Assembly (NCBI RefSeq): GCF_023016005.1
Contig: NZ_JALKAZ010000001.1
Coordinates: 1,302,001-1,366,000, forward strand
Length of the DNA: 64,000 nucleotides
Direction of reading: 5' to 3'
DNA from: Erythrobacter sp. F6033
Lineage (GTDB): Bacteria; Pseudomonadota; Alphaproteobacteria; Sphingomonadales; Sphingomonadaceae
Within the stretch, counting starts at the first letter, position 1. Every line of letters begins with the position of its first letter. This document shows, piece by piece, positions 35,654 through 47,874 of this stretch. The notes beneath the pieces are model-generated. The model searched no databases. It was not told where the DNA came from and saw only the letters and a program-made list of their open reading frames with translations. Made by a program: the position numbers and the translations under genes.

Positions 35654-37084
35654 ATGGCCGATGATCGTCGCACAGAACAAGAAGCCCTTCTCAAACGCCA
35701 GCGGGACGCGTTCACCGCGTCGCGCCCGGAATCAATGGCGATGCGCAAGGATCGCATCAAGCGAGCCATGGCGCTTCTGAAAGAGCACGCCGAAGATTTC
35801 TGCAAAACTATGAGTGCCGATTTCGGCAACCGCGCAATGGAGCAATCCATGCTCACCGATATTGCGGGCACTGTGGGCGCGGGCAAGCACGCGCTGAAGA
35901 ACATGGACAAATGGGCCAAGGCAGAGAAACGCCCGGTTCAATTTCCGCTCGGGCTGCTGGGCGCAAAAGCGGAAGTTCGTTACGAACCGAAGGGCGTGAT
36001 CGGCATTCTCAGTCCGTGGAATTTCCCGGTCAACCTCGCCTTTTCACCTCTGATGCAGGTGCTGGCTGCGGGTAACCGTGCGATGATTAAGCCTAGCGAA
36101 TTTACCGAGCGGACGAGCCTCCTCATGGCTGAATTGGTCGAAGAGTATTTCACACCTGATGAAGTGGCAGTTGTGACAGGCGGGCCGGAAGTGGCCGCCG
36201 CTTTCACTGAACTGCAATTCGATCATCTGGTTTTCACAGGTTCGACCCCGACTGGTCGATTGGTAATGCAGGCCGCAGCGAAAAACCTCGTTCCGGTTAC
36301 TTTGGAGCTTGGCGGAAAATCGCCTGTTATCATGGGCCGCAGTGCCGACTTTGAGAAAGCAGGCGAACGCATTGCGCTCGGCAAAATGATGAATGCTGGG
36401 CAAATCTGCCTGTCTCCGGACTATATGTATGTGCCCGAAGACAAGCAGGATGAGGCCGTCGCAGGTGTGTCGAAAGGTGTCGCGAATCTCTATCCGACGT
36501 TGCTTGAAAATGACGACTACGCGTCAATCGTTTCGGACCGACATTTTGAGCGCCTTCAAGGCTTGGTCGAAGATGCCCGCGAGCAGGGCGCAGAGGTGAT
36601 CGAGGTCAATCCCGGCAACGAAGACTTCGCCAACGCTAACCAGCGCAAAATGCCGCTGAACATCATCAAGAACGTCACCGACGAGATGAAAGTGATGCAG
36701 GAAGAGATATTCGGACCCGTTTTGCCAGTCAAAACGTACAAGGCCGTCGATCAAGCTGTGGATTATGTGAATGAGCATGATCGCCCGCTGGGTCTGTATT
36801 ATTTCGGTGATGACAAGGCCGAGCAGGAGCGCGTGCTGACCCGCACGATCTCAGGCGGTGTCACGACCAATGACGTGATCTTCCATGTCTCAATGGAAGA
36901 CCTGCCATTCGGCGGGGTGGGGCCATCAGGGATGGGGAGCTATCACGCGATTGAGGGCTTCCGAGAATTCAGCCATGCTCGCGCCGTCTATCACCAACCA
37001 AAGATCGACATCGCGAAACTTGGCGGGTTCAAGCCACCTTATGGCAAAGCAACCGAAAAAGCGGCTGCTACCATGATGAAATAG
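35654..37084 (+). CDS. Coniferyl-aldehyde-dehydrogenase-like enzyme
   Basis: This NAD-dependent aldehyde dehydrogenase has 476 residues. The catalytic Glu is in LELGGKSPVIM and the nucleophile Cys in MMNAGQICLSPDYM. The N-terminal stretch (QRDAFTASRPESMAMRKDRI) and the motif DLPFGGVGPSGMGSYHAIEGF match the CalB/coniferyl aldehyde dehydrogenase subgroup. These oxidise aromatic or medium-chain aldehydes to acids. ATG 35654 is preceded by GGGAG. The substrate is inferred from the subgroup. Confidence 0.88.
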   Translation: MADDRRTEQEALLKRQRDAFTASRPESMAMRKDRIKRAMALLKEHAEDFCKTMSADFGNRAMEQSMLTDIAGTVGAGKHALKNMDKWAKAEKRPVQFPLGLLGAKAEVRYEPKGVIGILSPWNFPVNLAFSPLMQVLAAGNRAMIKPSEFTERTSLLMAELVEEYFTPDEVAVVTGGPEVAAAFTELQFDHLVFTGSTPTGRLVMQAAAKNLVPVTLELGGKSPVIMGRSADFEKAGERIALGKMMNAGQICLSPDYMYVPEDKQDEAVAGVSKGVANLYPTLLENDDYASIVSDRHFERLQGLVEDAREQGAEVIEVNPGNEDFANANQRKMPLNIIKNVTDEMKVMQEEIFGPVLPVKTYKAVDQAVDYVNEHDRPLGLYYFGDDKAEQERVLTRTISGGVTTNDVIFHVSMEDLPFGGVGPSGMGSYHAIEGFREFSHARAVYHQPKIDIAKLGGFKPPYGKATEKAAATMMK

Positions 37085-37108
37085 GGACAACTCTAAAGCA
37101 GGCAAAAC

Positions 37109-37864
37109 CTAGGCTGCGTTCGCTTTCAGCGTTTGCAGATCATCCCAAAACTGTGCGGGATCGACCATTGACATCGGCACGGCATGTTCCACAGCGATCT
37201 GTGCCAATGGTAGTGGATCAAGTGTGCCCGCAGCAGTGTCAATGGCTTTGCCAATCGCAAAGCCCATAGCTGCAGGCCGGTATTCGAGGGCGAGCTTCGC
37301 GCTATCGAAAGTGTGCTCTGCCTGAGGCCAAGCGACTTTTGCCAATTCCAATGGTGAGGCGTCGGGCGTTTGTTCTGCGGTAAGTCGCGGAATACCGAAA
37401 TGCGGCGTGCCCACGCTTTCCATTGCACGGCCGATGGGCTCGTGAAGGAAATCATGCCGGATCGGTGCACCATGCTTCATGGCATATTGTAACGCGACAT
37501 TGAGTAGCGAAAGTTCGCTTTCATAGAGATATCGGGTCGGAAGATCGCCACAATAAAAGGTTTTGCCGCCGACAACTTGTTCGAGGACAGGATCACCGCT
37601 GTGCGGGTGCATTCTGACAAAGTCCCACTCAATCAGAGATGTCGCGATGCACGTTACGCCACCGGCGGATGCTAGCAGTCCGATGAAGTTTTCGATGCCA
37701 ACGGAATCGCCATTCTGTGCCATTTGTTGATAGCAAAGCTCGAAGAATAATTCCCCCGCTGCGTGCGCATGTTCGGCCGTGGCTATGAAGCCCTGAGCCT
37801 CGTTGGCATCGGCCAGCGTTGCAATAGGTTTTGGCTCTGGTTTGATACCTTTTCGTCCGAACAT
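37109..37864 (-). CDS. Uncharacterised protein, 251 residues
   Basis: I do not recognise a family. The protein is cytoplasmic by composition (no signal peptide or membrane segment), mixed alpha/beta, and contains a conserved-looking patch EWDFVRMHPHSGDPVLEQVVGG near the middle (residues 79-100) and HDFLHEPIGRAMESVG. Regular codon use, a clear ATG and the absence of an overlapping gene support that it is expressed. It converges on the aldehyde dehydrogenase gene and is divergent from the nuo operon. Confidence 0.72.
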   Translation of the reverse strand: MFGRKGIKPEPKPIATLADANEAQGFIATAEHAHAAGELFFELCYQQMAQNGDSVGIENFIGLLASAGGVTCIATSLIEWDFVRMHPHSGDPVLEQVVGGKTFYCGDLPTRYLYESELSLLNVALQYAMKHGAPIRHDFLHEPIGRAMESVGTPHFGIPRLTAEQTPDASPLELAKVAWPQAEHTFDSAKLALEYRPAAMGFAIGKAIDTAAGTLDPLPLAQIAVEHAVPMSMVDPAQFWDDLQTLKANAA

Positions 37865-38150
37865 TAAACCCTTACCCTTTTTCCAAATCGAAGTTGATTT
37901 AGTATAAGGCTATGAATAATCAGTAAAATATACGACGAACAATCTATCCAAGCTCTGGCTGCGAGGGCAGGGTGCCGAAGCAACGGTAATCTGGCGTACC
38001 GGGCGGTATTACTAAGAGATCGCGTCAGCCATGCTACCGTTCGCTTTTACGCAACAAATATCCCGAGTTTTGCCCGAGTCGCGCCCTTGCATGGGGCTTG
38101 CGACACGCCTAGAGGCACGCGCTAGGAATAACGCAACTTTGGACAACGCT
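37865..38150. other. Intergenic region with the expected nuo operon promoter
   Basis: These 286 bases separate the unknown - strand gene from nuoA. The first 80 bases are markedly AT-rich (37865-37945), unlike the surroundings. No coding character is seen. A weak promoter candidate is listed separately. Confidence 0.5.
38087..38114 (+). promoter_or_regulatory. Possible nuo operon promoter
   Basis: TTGCAT (38087-38092) and CTAGAG (38109-38114) are separated by 16 bases and lie 37 bases before the nuoA start. They match the alphaproteobacterial housekeeping pattern (TTGAC / CTATAT) only partly. Placement upstream of a 14-subunit operon is the main support. Confidence 0.3.
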
Positions 38151-38525
38151 GTGATCGACCTGAGCCAGTATCTGCCGATACTGATATTCATCTTCATCGC
38201 CTTTGGATTGTCGGTGCTATTCGTGTTTCTGCCGATGGGCGTTTCGCGCCTTACCGGCTCTCACAACCCGGATGCCGAAAAGCTCAGCGAATATGAATGC
38301 GGATTTCCGGCTTTTGAAGACGCGCGCAGTCAATTTGACGTGCGTTTCTATCTGGTCGCGATCAGCTTTATCATCTTCGACCTCGAAGCCGCTTTCCTTT
38401 TCCCTTGGGCTGTCAGCCTGGGTGAGACCCAATGGGTCGGATGGATCGGCATGATGACATTTCTGTTCATCCTCGCAGTCGGCCTTGCTTACGAATGGAA
38501 GAAAGGGGCGCTGGACTGGGAATGA
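38151..38525 (+). CDS. nuoA: NADH-quinone oxidoreductase subunit A
   Basis: NuoA (124 residues) is a membrane subunit of complex I with three helices. Signature [20 protein letters not shown] and the helix-borne [17 protein letters not shown] are intact. GTG 38151 gives the usual N-terminus [13 protein letters not shown] lies about eight bases upstream. A longer open frame to 38031 is not similar to NuoA. It overlaps nuoB by ATGA. Confidence 0.93.
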   Translation: MIDLSQYLPILIFIFIAFGLSVLFVFLPMGVSRLTGSHNPDAEKLSEYECGFPAFEDARSQFDVRFYLVAISFIIFDLEAAFLFPWAVSLGETQWVGWIGMMTFLFILAVGLAYEWKKGALDWE

Positions 38526-39127
38526 CAGGCTCTTCAAACAATACGATCATCACTCCGCCAACCGTGCCGATTAGCGCGAGTGAAGCGGCTATGATGATGC
38601 CGACCGCAAAGGGCGGCGAGATCAAGCAGCCGGACGCGGACTATTTCAACGCGCTCCAGACCGAAGTGAACGACAAGGGTTTCCTTGTTACATCTACCGA
38701 AGACGTCTTCCAATGGGCGCGCACGGGTTCTCTGTGGTGGATGACTTTCGGCCTTGCATGCTGCGCTGTGGAGATGATCCACGCCAATATGCCGCGCTAT
38801 GACATGGAGCGGTTTGGTGCCGCACCGCGCGCGTCGCCGCGCCAGTCTGATCTGATGATTGTTGCGGGCACGCTCTGTAACAAAATGGCCCCTGCATTGC
38901 GCAAGGTTTATGATCAGATGTCTGATCCGAAATATGTGATCAGCATGGGTTCCTGCGCCAATGGCGGTGGCTATTATCACTATTCCTACAGCGTCGTTCG
39001 CGGCTGTGACCGGATTGTACCCGTGGACATTTATGTACCCGGATGCCCTCCAACAGCAGAAGCGCTTCTTTACGGCGTGATGCAATTGCAGCGGAAAATC
39101 CGCCGCGTTGGCACGATTGAGCGCTGA
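38522..39127 (+). CDS. nuoB: NADH-quinone oxidoreductase subunit B
   Basis: NuoB (201 residues) holds cluster N2, the last iron-sulfur centre before quinone. Ligands are visible in [12 protein letters not shown] (adjacent Cys pair), [20 protein letters not shown] and [13 protein letters not shown]. An N-terminal extension of about 35 residues is typical of alphaproteobacteria. ATG 38522 overlaps the nuoA stop. Confidence 0.96.
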   Translation: MTGSSNNTIITPPTVPISASEAAMMMPTAKGGEIKQPDADYFNALQTEVNDKGFLVTSTEDVFQWARTGSLWWMTFGLACCAVEMIHANMPRYDMERFGAAPRASPRQSDLMIVAGTLCNKMAPALRKVYDQMSDPKYVISMGSCANGGGYYHYSYSVVRGCDRIVPVDIYVPGCPPTAEALLYGVMQLQRKIRRVGTIER

Positions 39128-39129
39128 AT

Positions 39130-39765
39130 ATGTCTGTTGTTCACTCCGCCCCGAAATTCGCCACCAATGATGGCGTAATAGCTGAGCTTAGCGAGAGTAT
39201 CAGCGCGTCGCTGCTGTCCGCACAAGAGAAGCATGGCGAATGCATCTTCACGGTGCGCCGCGATGACATTGAGACGGTGCTGAAAACGCTCCGTGAGGAT
39301 CACAAGTATCAGCAATTGATGGAAATCGCCGGGGCAGACTATCCGGATCGCGCCGAGCGGTTTGAATGCGTTTACATGCTGCTATCGCTCACGAAAAATC
39401 ACCGCATTATGGTGAAGTGCTCTACCGATGAAAACACACCTGTTCCCACGGTGACGACGCTGTGGCCAAATGCGGGCTGGTTGGAACGCGAAGTGTTCGA
39501 CATGTACGGCGTTACCTTCGCAGGCAACAAAGACCTGCGCCGCATTTTGACCGATTATGGTTTCGAAGGGCATCCTTTCCGCAAGGACTTCCCGATGACC
39601 GGCTATACCGAACTGCGTTATTCTGAAGAGGAAAAGCGCGTGGTCTATGAGCCCGTGGAATTGCCGCAGGATATGCGGACATTTGATTTTCTCAGCCCGT
39701 GGGAAGGCTCCGACTATGTTCTTCCCGGTGATGAAAAGGCTGAAGAAGAGGAGGGCGGAGCATGA
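39130..39765 (+). CDS. nuoC: NADH-quinone oxidoreductase subunit C
   Basis: NuoC (211 residues, 30-kDa subunit) is separate from NuoD, unlike the fused NuoCD of E. coli. The signature is [26 protein letters not shown] followed by [21 protein letters not shown]. It belongs to the peripheral arm near the quinone site. The stop overlaps the nuoD start (ATGA). Confidence 0.95.
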   Translation: MSVVHSAPKFATNDGVIAELSESISASLLSAQEKHGECIFTVRRDDIETVLKTLREDHKYQQLMEIAGADYPDRAERFECVYMLLSLTKNHRIMVKCSTDENTPVPTVTTLWPNAGWLEREVFDMYGVTFAGNKDLRRILTDYGFEGHPFRKDFPMTGYTELRYSEEEKRVVYEPVELPQDMRTFDFLSPWEGSDYVLPGDEKAEEEEGGA

Positions 39766-40973
39766 CAATGCAGATCGAAGAATCGCCCACCACCGATGGC
39801 GAAGTCATCAACAATTACACGATCAACTTTGGTCCCCAGCACCCGGCCGCGCACGGCGTTTTGCGTATGGTGATGGAGCTCGATGGCGAAGTGATCGAGC
39901 GGATTGACCCGCATATCGGCCTGCTTCACCGCGGCACCGAAAAACTGATCGAGCAGAAGACGTATCTGCAGGCACTCCCGTACTTTGACCGGCTCGATTA
40001 CTGTTCACCGCTGTGTCAGGAGCACTCCTATGTGCTCGCGATTGAGAAGCTGCTGAATCTCGAGGTGCCGGAGCGCGCACAATATCTTCGCGTTTTGTTC
40101 GCCGAGTTGACCCGTATCTGTAACCACATGCTCAATATGGGTGCGCACGTACTCGACGTGGGTGCGTTCACGCCGAACTTGTGGATTATGGATCTGCGCG
40201 AAGACTGCATGAACTTTTTTGAGCGGGCCTCGGGCGCGCGCATGCACTCTGCCTGGTTCCGTCCGGGCGGCGTGCATCAGGATGTTCCGGAAAAGCTGCT
40301 GGTCGATATTGGCGACTGGCTCGATAACCGGTTCTTCCAATTGTTCGACGACGCGATGAGCCTCGTCATGGACAACCGCATTTTCAAGCAGCGCAATGTC
40401 GATATCGCCGTTGTCAGCCGCGATGATGCGGTTGCATGGGGCTTTAGCGGCCCGATGATCCGCGCTGCGGGTATTCCGTGGGATCTGCGCAAGTCACAGC
40501 CTTACGATGTGTATGACCGCATGGAGTTCGACATTCCCGTTGGCACCAATTCGGATTGCTATGACCGTTTTATGGTGCGCGTGCAGGAAATTCGCGAAAG
40601 CGCGAAGATTATCAAGCAATGCGTCGCGCAAATGCCGAGCGGACCGATTGCGAGCGATGATGGCAAGGTTTCCCCGCCGAAGCGCGGCGAAATGAAGCAG
40701 TCGATGGAAAGCCTGATCCACCACTTCAAGCTCTACACAGAGGGCTTCCACGTGCCGGAAGGCGAAGTTTACGTCGCGACCGAAAGTCCAAAGGGCGAGT
40801 TCGGCGTCTATCTCGTCAGCGATGGCAGCAACAAACCATATCGCTGCAAAATCCGCCCAACCGCGTTTTCGCACCTGCAGGCGATGGATTTCATGAGCAA
40901 AGGCCACATGCTGCCAGACGCGACCGCAATTTTGGGCGCGATTGATGTGGTGTTCGGGGAGTGTGACCGGTGA
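39762..40973 (+). CDS. nuoD: NADH-quinone oxidoreductase subunit D
   Basis: NuoD (403 residues, 49-kDa subunit) forms most of the quinone-binding cavity with NuoB. It has the conserved [20 protein letters not shown] (quinone-site His), [18 protein letters not shown] and [22 protein letters not shown] 39762 with GGAGG upstream is preferred over ATG 39768. Its TGA overlaps the GTG of a small unknown gene (GTGA at 40970). Confidence 0.96.
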   Translation: MTMQIEESPTTDGEVINNYTINFGPQHPAAHGVLRMVMELDGEVIERIDPHIGLLHRGTEKLIEQKTYLQALPYFDRLDYCSPLCQEHSYVLAIEKLLNLEVPERAQYLRVLFAELTRICNHMLNMGAHVLDVGAFTPNLWIMDLREDCMNFFERASGARMHSAWFRPGGVHQDVPEKLLVDIGDWLDNRFFQLFDDAMSLVMDNRIFKQRNVDIAVVSRDDAVAWGFSGPMIRAAGIPWDLRKSQPYDVYDRMEFDIPVGTNSDCYDRFMVRVQEIRESAKIIKQCVAQMPSGPIASDDGKVSPPKRGEMKQSMESLIHHFKLYTEGFHVPEGEVYVATESPKGEFGVYLVSDGSNKPYRCKIRPTAFSHLQAMDFMSKGHMLPDATAILGAIDVVFGECDR

Positions 40974-41164
40974 GCAGCCTTAACCACCTAGACATAGTAT
41001 TGCTTTTGCTAGCTGCTGCAGTGTTGGGAGTCGCAGTCGGTCTTTGGATGTCGGATCTTGGAGCTGGAAGCGATATTCGGTTTGCCGCGCTGGCTATTGT
41101 GCCACTTCTTACGATCATCGTGAATATTCGGCAGCATAAACGTCGTGAGAATGCCAATGGCTGA
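40970..41164 (+). CDS. Small membrane protein inserted between nuoD and nuoE
   Basis: This 64-residue protein has two predicted membrane segments ([19 protein letters not shown] and a second around [16 protein letters not shown]) and ends in a basic tail, KRRENANG. Its GTG overlaps the nuoD stop and its end overlaps the nuoE start, so translation is coupled on both sides. No family is recognised. It could be a lineage-specific complex I accessory or assembly factor, by position only. Confidence 0.65.
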   Translation: MSSLNHLDIVLLLLAAAVLGVAVGLWMSDLGAGSDIRFAALAIVPLLTIIVNIRQHKRRENANG

Positions 41165-41825
41165 CCGTACACCCGCGCATGATACGCCTGAACTCCGCGA
41201 ACGCTGGGGTTCTTTTGCTTGGTCCAAGGCCAACAAAAAGACAGCCGATTATCACATCGCCAAATACCCTGACGGTCGTCAAAAATCGGCGGTGATGCCA
41301 CTGCTTGATCTGGCTCAGCGTCAGGTTGGCGAGGAAACCGATACGCAGGGCTGGTTGCCGCTGCCGGTGATCGAATATGTCGCCAAATATATAGACGTAC
41401 CGGTGATCCGGGTGCTCGAGGTTGCGACATTCTATTTCATGTACAACATGAAGCCGGTGGGGAAGTATCACGTGCAGGTATGCGGCACGACGCCGTGCAT
41501 GCTGCGCGGGTCCGACGATATCATCAGCGCATGCAAATCGCGCGGGATGAAGATGGGCCACGTCTCCGAAGATGGTCTCTGGACGCTGACCGAAGTCGAA
41601 TGCATGGGCAATTGCGCAACCGCGCCGATGGTCCAGATCAACGACGACAATTACGAAGACCTGACGGTTGAGCGGCTTGACGCTGTGCTCGATGCGCTCG
41701 CGAAGGGCGAGACGCCTAAAGCAGGCACGCAAGAGCCAGGGCGCCACACATCAGAGCCCAAGGGCGGCGCGACCACCCTTAAGGAAATGGTTGATGCGAA
41801 CCATGATTACCGAGGTGATTACTAA
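41157..41825 (+). CDS. nuoE: NADH-quinone oxidoreductase subunit E
   Basis: NuoE (222 residues, 24-kDa subunit) carries the 2Fe-2S cluster N1a. The four ligands are in VCGTTPCMLRG and VECMGNCATAP. The fold start is FAWSKANKKTADYHIAKYP, and a C-terminal low-complexity extension (from about residue 185) is usual in this group. The ATG may be 41157 or 41151; 41157 has the better-spaced GTGAGA. The TAA stop overlaps the next ATG by one base. Confidence 0.94.
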   Translation: MADRTPAHDTPELRERWGSFAWSKANKKTADYHIAKYPDGRQKSAVMPLLDLAQRQVGEETDTQGWLPLPVIEYVAKYIDVPVIRVLEVATFYFMYNMKPVGKYHVQVCGTTPCMLRGSDDIISACKSRGMKMGHVSEDGLWTLTEVECMGNCATAPMVQINDDNYEDLTVERLDAVLDALAKGETPKAGTQEPGRHTSEPKGGATTLKEMVDANHDYRGDY

Positions 41826-42002
41826 TGAATGGCGGCGTTCTCGCGCTCGCTATTGCGGGCCTATTCTGCTTTTTCGCAGGCGCATATCTTGCCGCGACGA
41901 GCGATAATCGCACCACGGGTATTGTGCTGATGAGTATGGGCCTGCTGTTTCAGGTCTTGTGCCTGCGGCAACTTAAAGTGAACAGAACTAAGGATAACGG
42001 CG

Positions 42003-42013
<11 letters not shown>
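41825..42013 (+). CDS. Small membrane protein inserted between nuoE and nuoF
   Basis: This 62-residue protein consists largely of two hydrophobic segments ([20 protein letters not shown] and [17 protein letters not shown]) with a short polar loop ATSDNRT and a polar tail. It overlaps nuoE by one base (TAATG) and nuoF by eleven. No homolog is recognised. Both overlaps support that it is a real coupled gene. Confidence 0.65.
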
Positions 42014-43291
<1,278 letters not shown>

Positions 43292-43295
<4 letters not shown>

Positions 43296-43924
43296 AAAAG
43301 TTCGTCGCCATCGGAGTAGTGATCAGCTTGCTATCGGGACTGGCTCACGCACAGCCCAAGCGTATGGAACGTGACGTTGCGAAACAGCGCGCCGCTGTAA
43401 CAGCCTGGACGGAATGCATTGCAGAAGAACGCCGCGACGAAGTAAAGGCGGTGTTGCTGCTTGATTACCGGGATGACGGGTACAAAAGCGATCTTAACGA
43501 ACTCGCGCAAACTCGTGTCAGCAAGAGATGCTTTGATGCGATGCCGCGTGCGTACCGGCAGATCCGATTGACTGGTTTGCCTTTTGCGGGTGGCCTTGCC
43601 GAACACGTTATCGAAAGCAGCGACAAACCGTTGCTAACCCGTTTGTCGATGGCGGCGATCGGTCTTAATCCGGCAACGTTTAGCTATACCGATCAAGTTG
43701 CAATGTGCACCGTTCGCGGCGCACCTCATCTCGCGGCGAAACTGTTTAAAACAGAAATCGAAACTGCTGAAGAGCAAGCCGCGCTAGCGGAACTGCTCCC
43801 GGTAACCGATGTTTGCACGCGGCGCGGTACGCCCATCGAAGCCTCGCCGCTCGCCATACGATCGATGCTGGCGACAGCGTCGTATCGTTTGCTCGCCGCA
43901 CAGGAAGAAGTTGAAGATGCCTAA
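43292..43924 (+). CDS. Secreted unknown protein inserted between nuoF and nuoG
   Basis: This 210-residue protein starts with a Sec signal ([20 protein letters not shown], cleavage near AHA-QP). The mature part is helical, with four cysteines ([36 protein letters not shown]) that could form two disulfides in the periplasm. It overlaps nuoF by four bases and nuoG by eight. No family is recognised; a role in complex I is a guess from position. Confidence 0.68.
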
Positions 43925-45935
43925 AGTCACTGTAGACGGACAGGAAATCGAAGTCCCGGCAGGGGCGACAGTCCTTCAAGCGTGCGAGCTTGCGGGTAAA
44001 GAAATTCCGCGTTTCTGCTATCATGAGCGCCTTTCCATTGCGGGCAATTGCCGCATGTGTCTGGTCGAAGTGAAACCGGGACCGCCTAAGCCGCAAGCGT
44101 CCTGTGCGCTGCCCGCTGGTGAAGGTCAGGAAATTCGCACCGACACGCCGATGGTCAAGAAGGCACGCGAAGGCGTTATGGAATTCCTTCTCATCAACCA
44201 CCCGCTCGATTGCCCGATTTGCGATCAGGGCGGCGAATGCGATCTTCAGGATCAGGCGGTGGCTTATGGCCGCGGCGGATCGCGTTACGAGCGTGAGAAC
44301 AAACGCGCTGTGACTGAGAAATATATGGGCCCGCTGATCAAGACGATCATGACCCGCTGTATCCACTGCACACGCTGCGTGCGCTTCTCGGAAGAGATCG
44401 CAGGTGTCGACGAAATCGGCGCGCTGTATCGCGGCGAGGATATGCAGATCACGACCTATCTGGAGCAGGCCGCAAGCCACGAGCTTTCAGCAAACGTAAT
44501 CGATCTGTGTCCCGTTGGTGCTCTGACGTCGCGTCCATACGCATTTGAAGCGCGTCCCTGGGAATTGAAGCGCACGCTCAGCATCGATGTGTCCGACGCC
44601 GTTGGCGCCAACATTTCGCTGCATTCGAAGGGCCGTGAAGTCATGCGCTCGCTTCCGCGCATCAATGACGACGTCAACGAAGAATGGCTGTCTGACAAAG
44701 GCCGCTATCAGGTTGATGGCCTGTCCAAACGCCGCCTCGACAAGGTGTTCATGCGTAATGGCGGCAAGCTGGCTGCAGCGTCATGGAACGAAGCGTTCGA
44801 TGCGATTGCAAAACAGCTTGGCAGCAAGAAATCGAGCATTGCCGCCGTTGCTGGCGACATGGTTGATTGCGAAACGATGTTTGCCGCCAAGACCCTGCTG
44901 AAGGCATGCGGATCCACTCAGGTGGAAGCGCGCCAGACCGGCATGACGTATGACGTCAGCAATATTGCGGCGGTCAATTTCAACTCGACGCTTGCAGGTA
45001 TCGAGACCGCCGACGCGATCCTGATCGTGGGCAGCCATGTCCGCTGGGAAGCCGCACTGGTGAATGCGCGCATTCGCAAAGCCGTGAAAGCAGGGGCGAA
45101 GGTCTTTGTCGTCGGCCCGGAATGGGAAACGACCTATCCGGCGGAATTCCTCGGGGAAGATCTGAAAGTTCTAAACCGCGTTCCCAAAGCACTCGGCGAT
45201 GCGATGAAAGCAGCGGAGCGTCCTGCGGTTATCCTGGGCGGCGCGGCATTGGCGAAAGGTGCACTGGCACCGGCGCTCAAGCTGGTCGACAAATTCAAGC
45301 TCGTGCGGGATGGTTGGAACGGCTTTAATGTCCTCCACATGAGCGCGGCCCGCATGGGTTCGCTGATGCTCGATTTCACCGTCGAAGGCGGTATGGCTGA
45401 TCTCGCGAAGAAAGCCCCTAAGGTTCTTCTGAGCCTCGGCGCGGACGAGATGGATTACGAGCCATTCGCGGACAGTCTGAAAGTCTATATCGGCCACCAC
45501 GGCGATCGCGGTGCGCATATGGCGGACATCATTTTGCCAGCGGCGAGCTATGCGGAAAAGGACGGCACCTACGTCAACACCGAAGGCCGCGTCCAATACG
45601 CTGAAAAGGCCGTCTTCGCACCGGGCGATGCCCGCGAAGACTGGACGATCCTGCGCGCAATGGCGGACGCTCTTCGCGTGAATGTCGGGTTTGACAGCTT
45701 TGAAGAGCTGCAAGGCGCGATGATCAAGGCGGTTCCGGCGCTCGGCGAAGAAGGTTTGGCCGATTACGGCGATCTGCCGAAAGCCGACAGCAAGGCCAAA
45801 GCGGAAGGTGAAATCAACGCCTATCCGATTGCGGATTTCTACCTCACCAACCCGATCGCTCGGGCAAGCGCGGTGATGCAGCAATGTTCGCAAGAGCTTC
45901 TGCATGCGGATGAGATGAAGGAGGCTGCGGAGTGA
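43917..45935 (+). CDS. nuoG: NADH-quinone oxidoreductase subunit G
   Basis: NuoG (672 residues, 75-kDa subunit) carries clusters N1b, N4 and N5. It has the N-terminal 2Fe-2S ([15 protein letters not shown]), the His-Cys3 N5 motif ([19 protein letters not shown]) and the 4Fe-4S motif ([10 protein letters not shown] with [10 protein letters not shown]). A molybdopterin-oxidoreductase-like C-terminal domain lacks a cofactor site, as usual. The start is ATG 43917 ([16 protein letters not shown]). It overlaps nuoH by GTGA. Confidence 0.96.
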   Translation: MPKVTVDGQEIEVPAGATVLQACELAGKEIPRFCYHERLSIAGNCRMCLVEVKPGPPKPQASCALPAGEGQEIRTDTPMVKKAREGVMEFLLINHPLDCPICDQGGECDLQDQAVAYGRGGSRYERENKRAVTEKYMGPLIKTIMTRCIHCTRCVRFSEEIAGVDEIGALYRGEDMQITTYLEQAASHELSANVIDLCPVGALTSRPYAFEARPWELKRTLSIDVSDAVGANISLHSKGREVMRSLPRINDDVNEEWLSDKGRYQVDGLSKRRLDKVFMRNGGKLAAASWNEAFDAIAKQLGSKKSSIAAVAGDMVDCETMFAAKTLLKACGSTQVEARQTGMTYDVSNIAAVNFNSTLAGIETADAILIVGSHVRWEAALVNARIRKAVKAGAKVFVVGPEWETTYPAEFLGEDLKVLNRVPKALGDAMKAAERPAVILGGAALAKGALAPALKLVDKFKLVRDGWNGFNVLHMSAARMGSLMLDFTVEGGMADLAKKAPKVLLSLGADEMDYEPFADSLKVYIGHHGDRGAHMADIILPAASYAEKDGTYVNTEGRVQYAEKAVFAPGDAREDWTILRAMADALRVNVGFDSFEELQGAMIKAVPALGEEGLADYGDLPKADSKAKAEGEINAYPIADFYLTNPIARASAVMQQCSQELLHADEMKEAAE

Positions 45936-46978
45936 CCGAGTTCTTCCAATCTTTCGGCATGTCCTATGAATGGGCATGGACCGTCGCGACGCTGGTCGGG
46001 ATCATCACGATTTCGCTGCTCGTCATGTTCTCAGTTGCAATGGTGATCTATGTTGACCGTAAGGTTCTCGGCGCGATTATGATGCGGCGCGGGCCCAATG
46101 TGGTCGGCCCATTCGGTTTGCTGCAAAGCTTCGCCGATGGCTTGAAGGTCTTCCTTCAGGAAACAATCATCCCGAGCGCGGCAAACAAAGGAATTTTCCT
46201 GCTCGCGCCGATCATCACCTTCACAGTCGCGCTGGCGGCTTGGGCTGTGATTCCGTTTGATGCGGGTGTTGTGGTGTCGGACATCAATGTCGGCCTGCTC
46301 TACATCCTCGCGATCAGTTCGTTGGGCGTCTACGGCGTCGTGATGTCCGGTTGGGCGTCGAACTCCAAATACCCGTTCTTCTCCGCCATGCGCGCCGCTG
46401 CGCAGATGATCTCATATGAGGTCTCAATTGGCTTTGTGCTGGTATGCGTCGTGCTGTTTGCCGGCACATTCAATATGAGCGGTATTGTTATGGCACAGCA
46501 GGGCCACGGCCTCGGCTTCGTCAACGGGTTCTTCTTTAACCCGCTGCTGTTCCCGATGTTCGTCGTGTTCTTCATCTCGGCCTTGGCAGAGACCGCCCGC
46601 GCGCCGTTCGACCTGACCGAGGCGGAATCGGAGCTCGTCGCGGGCTATCAAACAGAATATTCAAGCATGGCCTTCGCGCTGTTCTGGCTGGGTGAGTATG
46701 CCAATATCCTGCTGATGTGCTCGCTTTGCACGCTGCTGTTTATGGGCGGTTGGCTGCCACCGGTTGAATGGGCGCCGCTGTATTATGTGCCAGGGATCGT
46801 GTGGTTCCTGCTGAAGACGTTCTTCTTCTTCTTCCTGTTCAGCTGGATCTGGGCGACCGTACCGCGGTATCGTTATGACCAGCTGATGCGGCTTGGCTGG
46901 AAGGTCTTCCTGCCAATGAGCCTGATTTTTGTGGCGCTGATTAGCGGCTATCTGATGGCGACGGGGCATTTCGCATGA
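45932..46978 (+). CDS. nuoH: NADH-quinone oxidoreductase subunit H
   Basis: NuoH (348 residues) links the quinone cavity to the membrane proton pumps and has eight helices. Conserved blocks are [37 protein letters not shown] and [16 protein letters not shown]. It starts with GTG 45932, overlapping the nuoG stop, and ends overlapping an unknown gene by ATGA. Confidence 0.96.
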   Translation: MTEFFQSFGMSYEWAWTVATLVGIITISLLVMFSVAMVIYVDRKVLGAIMMRRGPNVVGPFGLLQSFADGLKVFLQETIIPSAANKGIFLLAPIITFTVALAAWAVIPFDAGVVVSDINVGLLYILAISSLGVYGVVMSGWASNSKYPFFSAMRAAAQMISYEVSIGFVLVCVVLFAGTFNMSGIVMAQQGHGLGFVNGFFFNPLLFPMFVVFFISALAETARAPFDLTEAESELVAGYQTEYSSMAFALFWLGEYANILLMCSLCTLLFMGGWLPPVEWAPLYYVPGIVWFLLKTFFFFFLFSWIWATVPRYRYDQLMRLGWKVFLPMSLIFVALISGYLMATGHFA

Positions 46979-47385
46979 TTGCTGCTCTGATCTTGAGCGC
47001 CGCGGCGATTGATGAAGGCAAATCTAACGATTGGCGGACTGAGGTTATTTGGGGTTGTCAATTCTCTGAGGAAGGTCGCGACCCATTCACAATGCAAGGC
47101 CAGGTATCGAGAAGGCCAAATCCGGGACCAAATGGACTCAGAGAACATGCGGTCCTTGTGTTTCGTGATGGCAGCAATCGCTACACCAACAATGGTGCGC
47201 GCGGCATCTATCACGTCCAGCCCGAGCCTGGGAAACACAGGGTACTGTTCGATGAGGCAAAAGGCGACACGCTTATGCTCGATCTTTCTGGCGAAAACGG
47301 AGAAGGGACAGCAAAACTGGTTTCTAACGATCAAGAGAAACCATTCGCGACAGCGGTTTGCCAGTTTAAGGAACGCGATCAATGA
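46975..47385 (+). CDS. Unknown protein inserted between nuoH and nuoI
   Basis: This 136-residue protein has a short, weak N-terminal hydrophobic stretch ([15 protein letters not shown]) that could be a signal. A beta-rich body follows, with a cysteine near each end (WGCQFSEEG and [10 protein letters not shown]) that may form one disulfide. It overlaps nuoH and nuoI by four bases each (ATGA). No family is recognised. Confidence 0.65.
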   Translation: MIAALILSAAAIDEGKSNDWRTEVIWGCQFSEEGRDPFTMQGQVSRRPNPGPNGLREHAVLVFRDGSNRYTNNGARGIYHVQPEPGKHRVLFDEAKGDTLMLDLSGENGEGTAKLVSNDQEKPFATAVCQFKERDQ

Positions 47386-47870
47386 CCACCGCAACCCAGC
47401 TCCTTAAATCGTTCACCCTGTGGGAATTCCTCAAGGCGCATGCGCTGACCTTGAAGTATTTCTTCAAGCCCAAGGTGACGATCAACTATCCGTTCGAGAA
47501 ATCGCCGCTTTCGCCGCGTTTTCGCGGCGAGCATGCGCTGCGCCGTTATCCCAATGGCGAGGAACGCTGCATCGCTTGTAAGCTGTGCGAGGCCGTTTGC
47601 CCGGCTCAGGCGATCACGATTGAGAGCGAGCCGCGCGAGGACGGCAGCCGCCGCACAACGCGATACGACATCGATATGACCAAGTGCATCTACTGCGGTT
47701 TCTGTCAGGAAGCCTGCCCGGTGGATGCCGTGGTTGAGGGACCAAACTTCGAATACGCCACCGAAACCCGCGAGGAATTGCTTTATGACAAGGCTAAATT
47801 GCTCGCGAATGGTGACAAATGGGAACGGGCCATCGCGGCCAATCTTGAAGCGGACGCACCCTATCGCTAG
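47382..47870 (+). CDS. nuoI: NADH-quinone oxidoreductase subunit I
   Basis: NuoI (162 residues, TYKY) carries the two 4Fe-4S clusters N6a and N6b in [16 protein letters not shown] and [29 protein letters not shown] precedes the first cluster as usual. It starts at ATG 47382, overlapping the inserted gene. A 45-base gap with a hairpin follows, the largest spacer inside the operon. Confidence 0.96.
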   Translation: MTTATQLLKSFTLWEFLKAHALTLKYFFKPKVTINYPFEKSPLSPRFRGEHALRRYPNGEERCIACKLCEAVCPAQAITIESEPREDGSRRTTRYDIDMTKCIYCGFCQEACPVDAVVEGPNFEYATETREELLYDKAKLLANGDKWERAIAANLEADAPYR

Positions 47871-47874
47871 GGCG

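Noticed and set aside
41115..41747. 210-codon - strand open frame opposite nuoE
   Set aside because: Antisense shadow of nuoE; the + strand encodes all NuoE cluster ligands.
45171..45977. 268-codon - strand open frame opposite nuoG
   Set aside because: Antisense shadow of a GC-rich conserved gene; no recognisable motif and no room for regulation.
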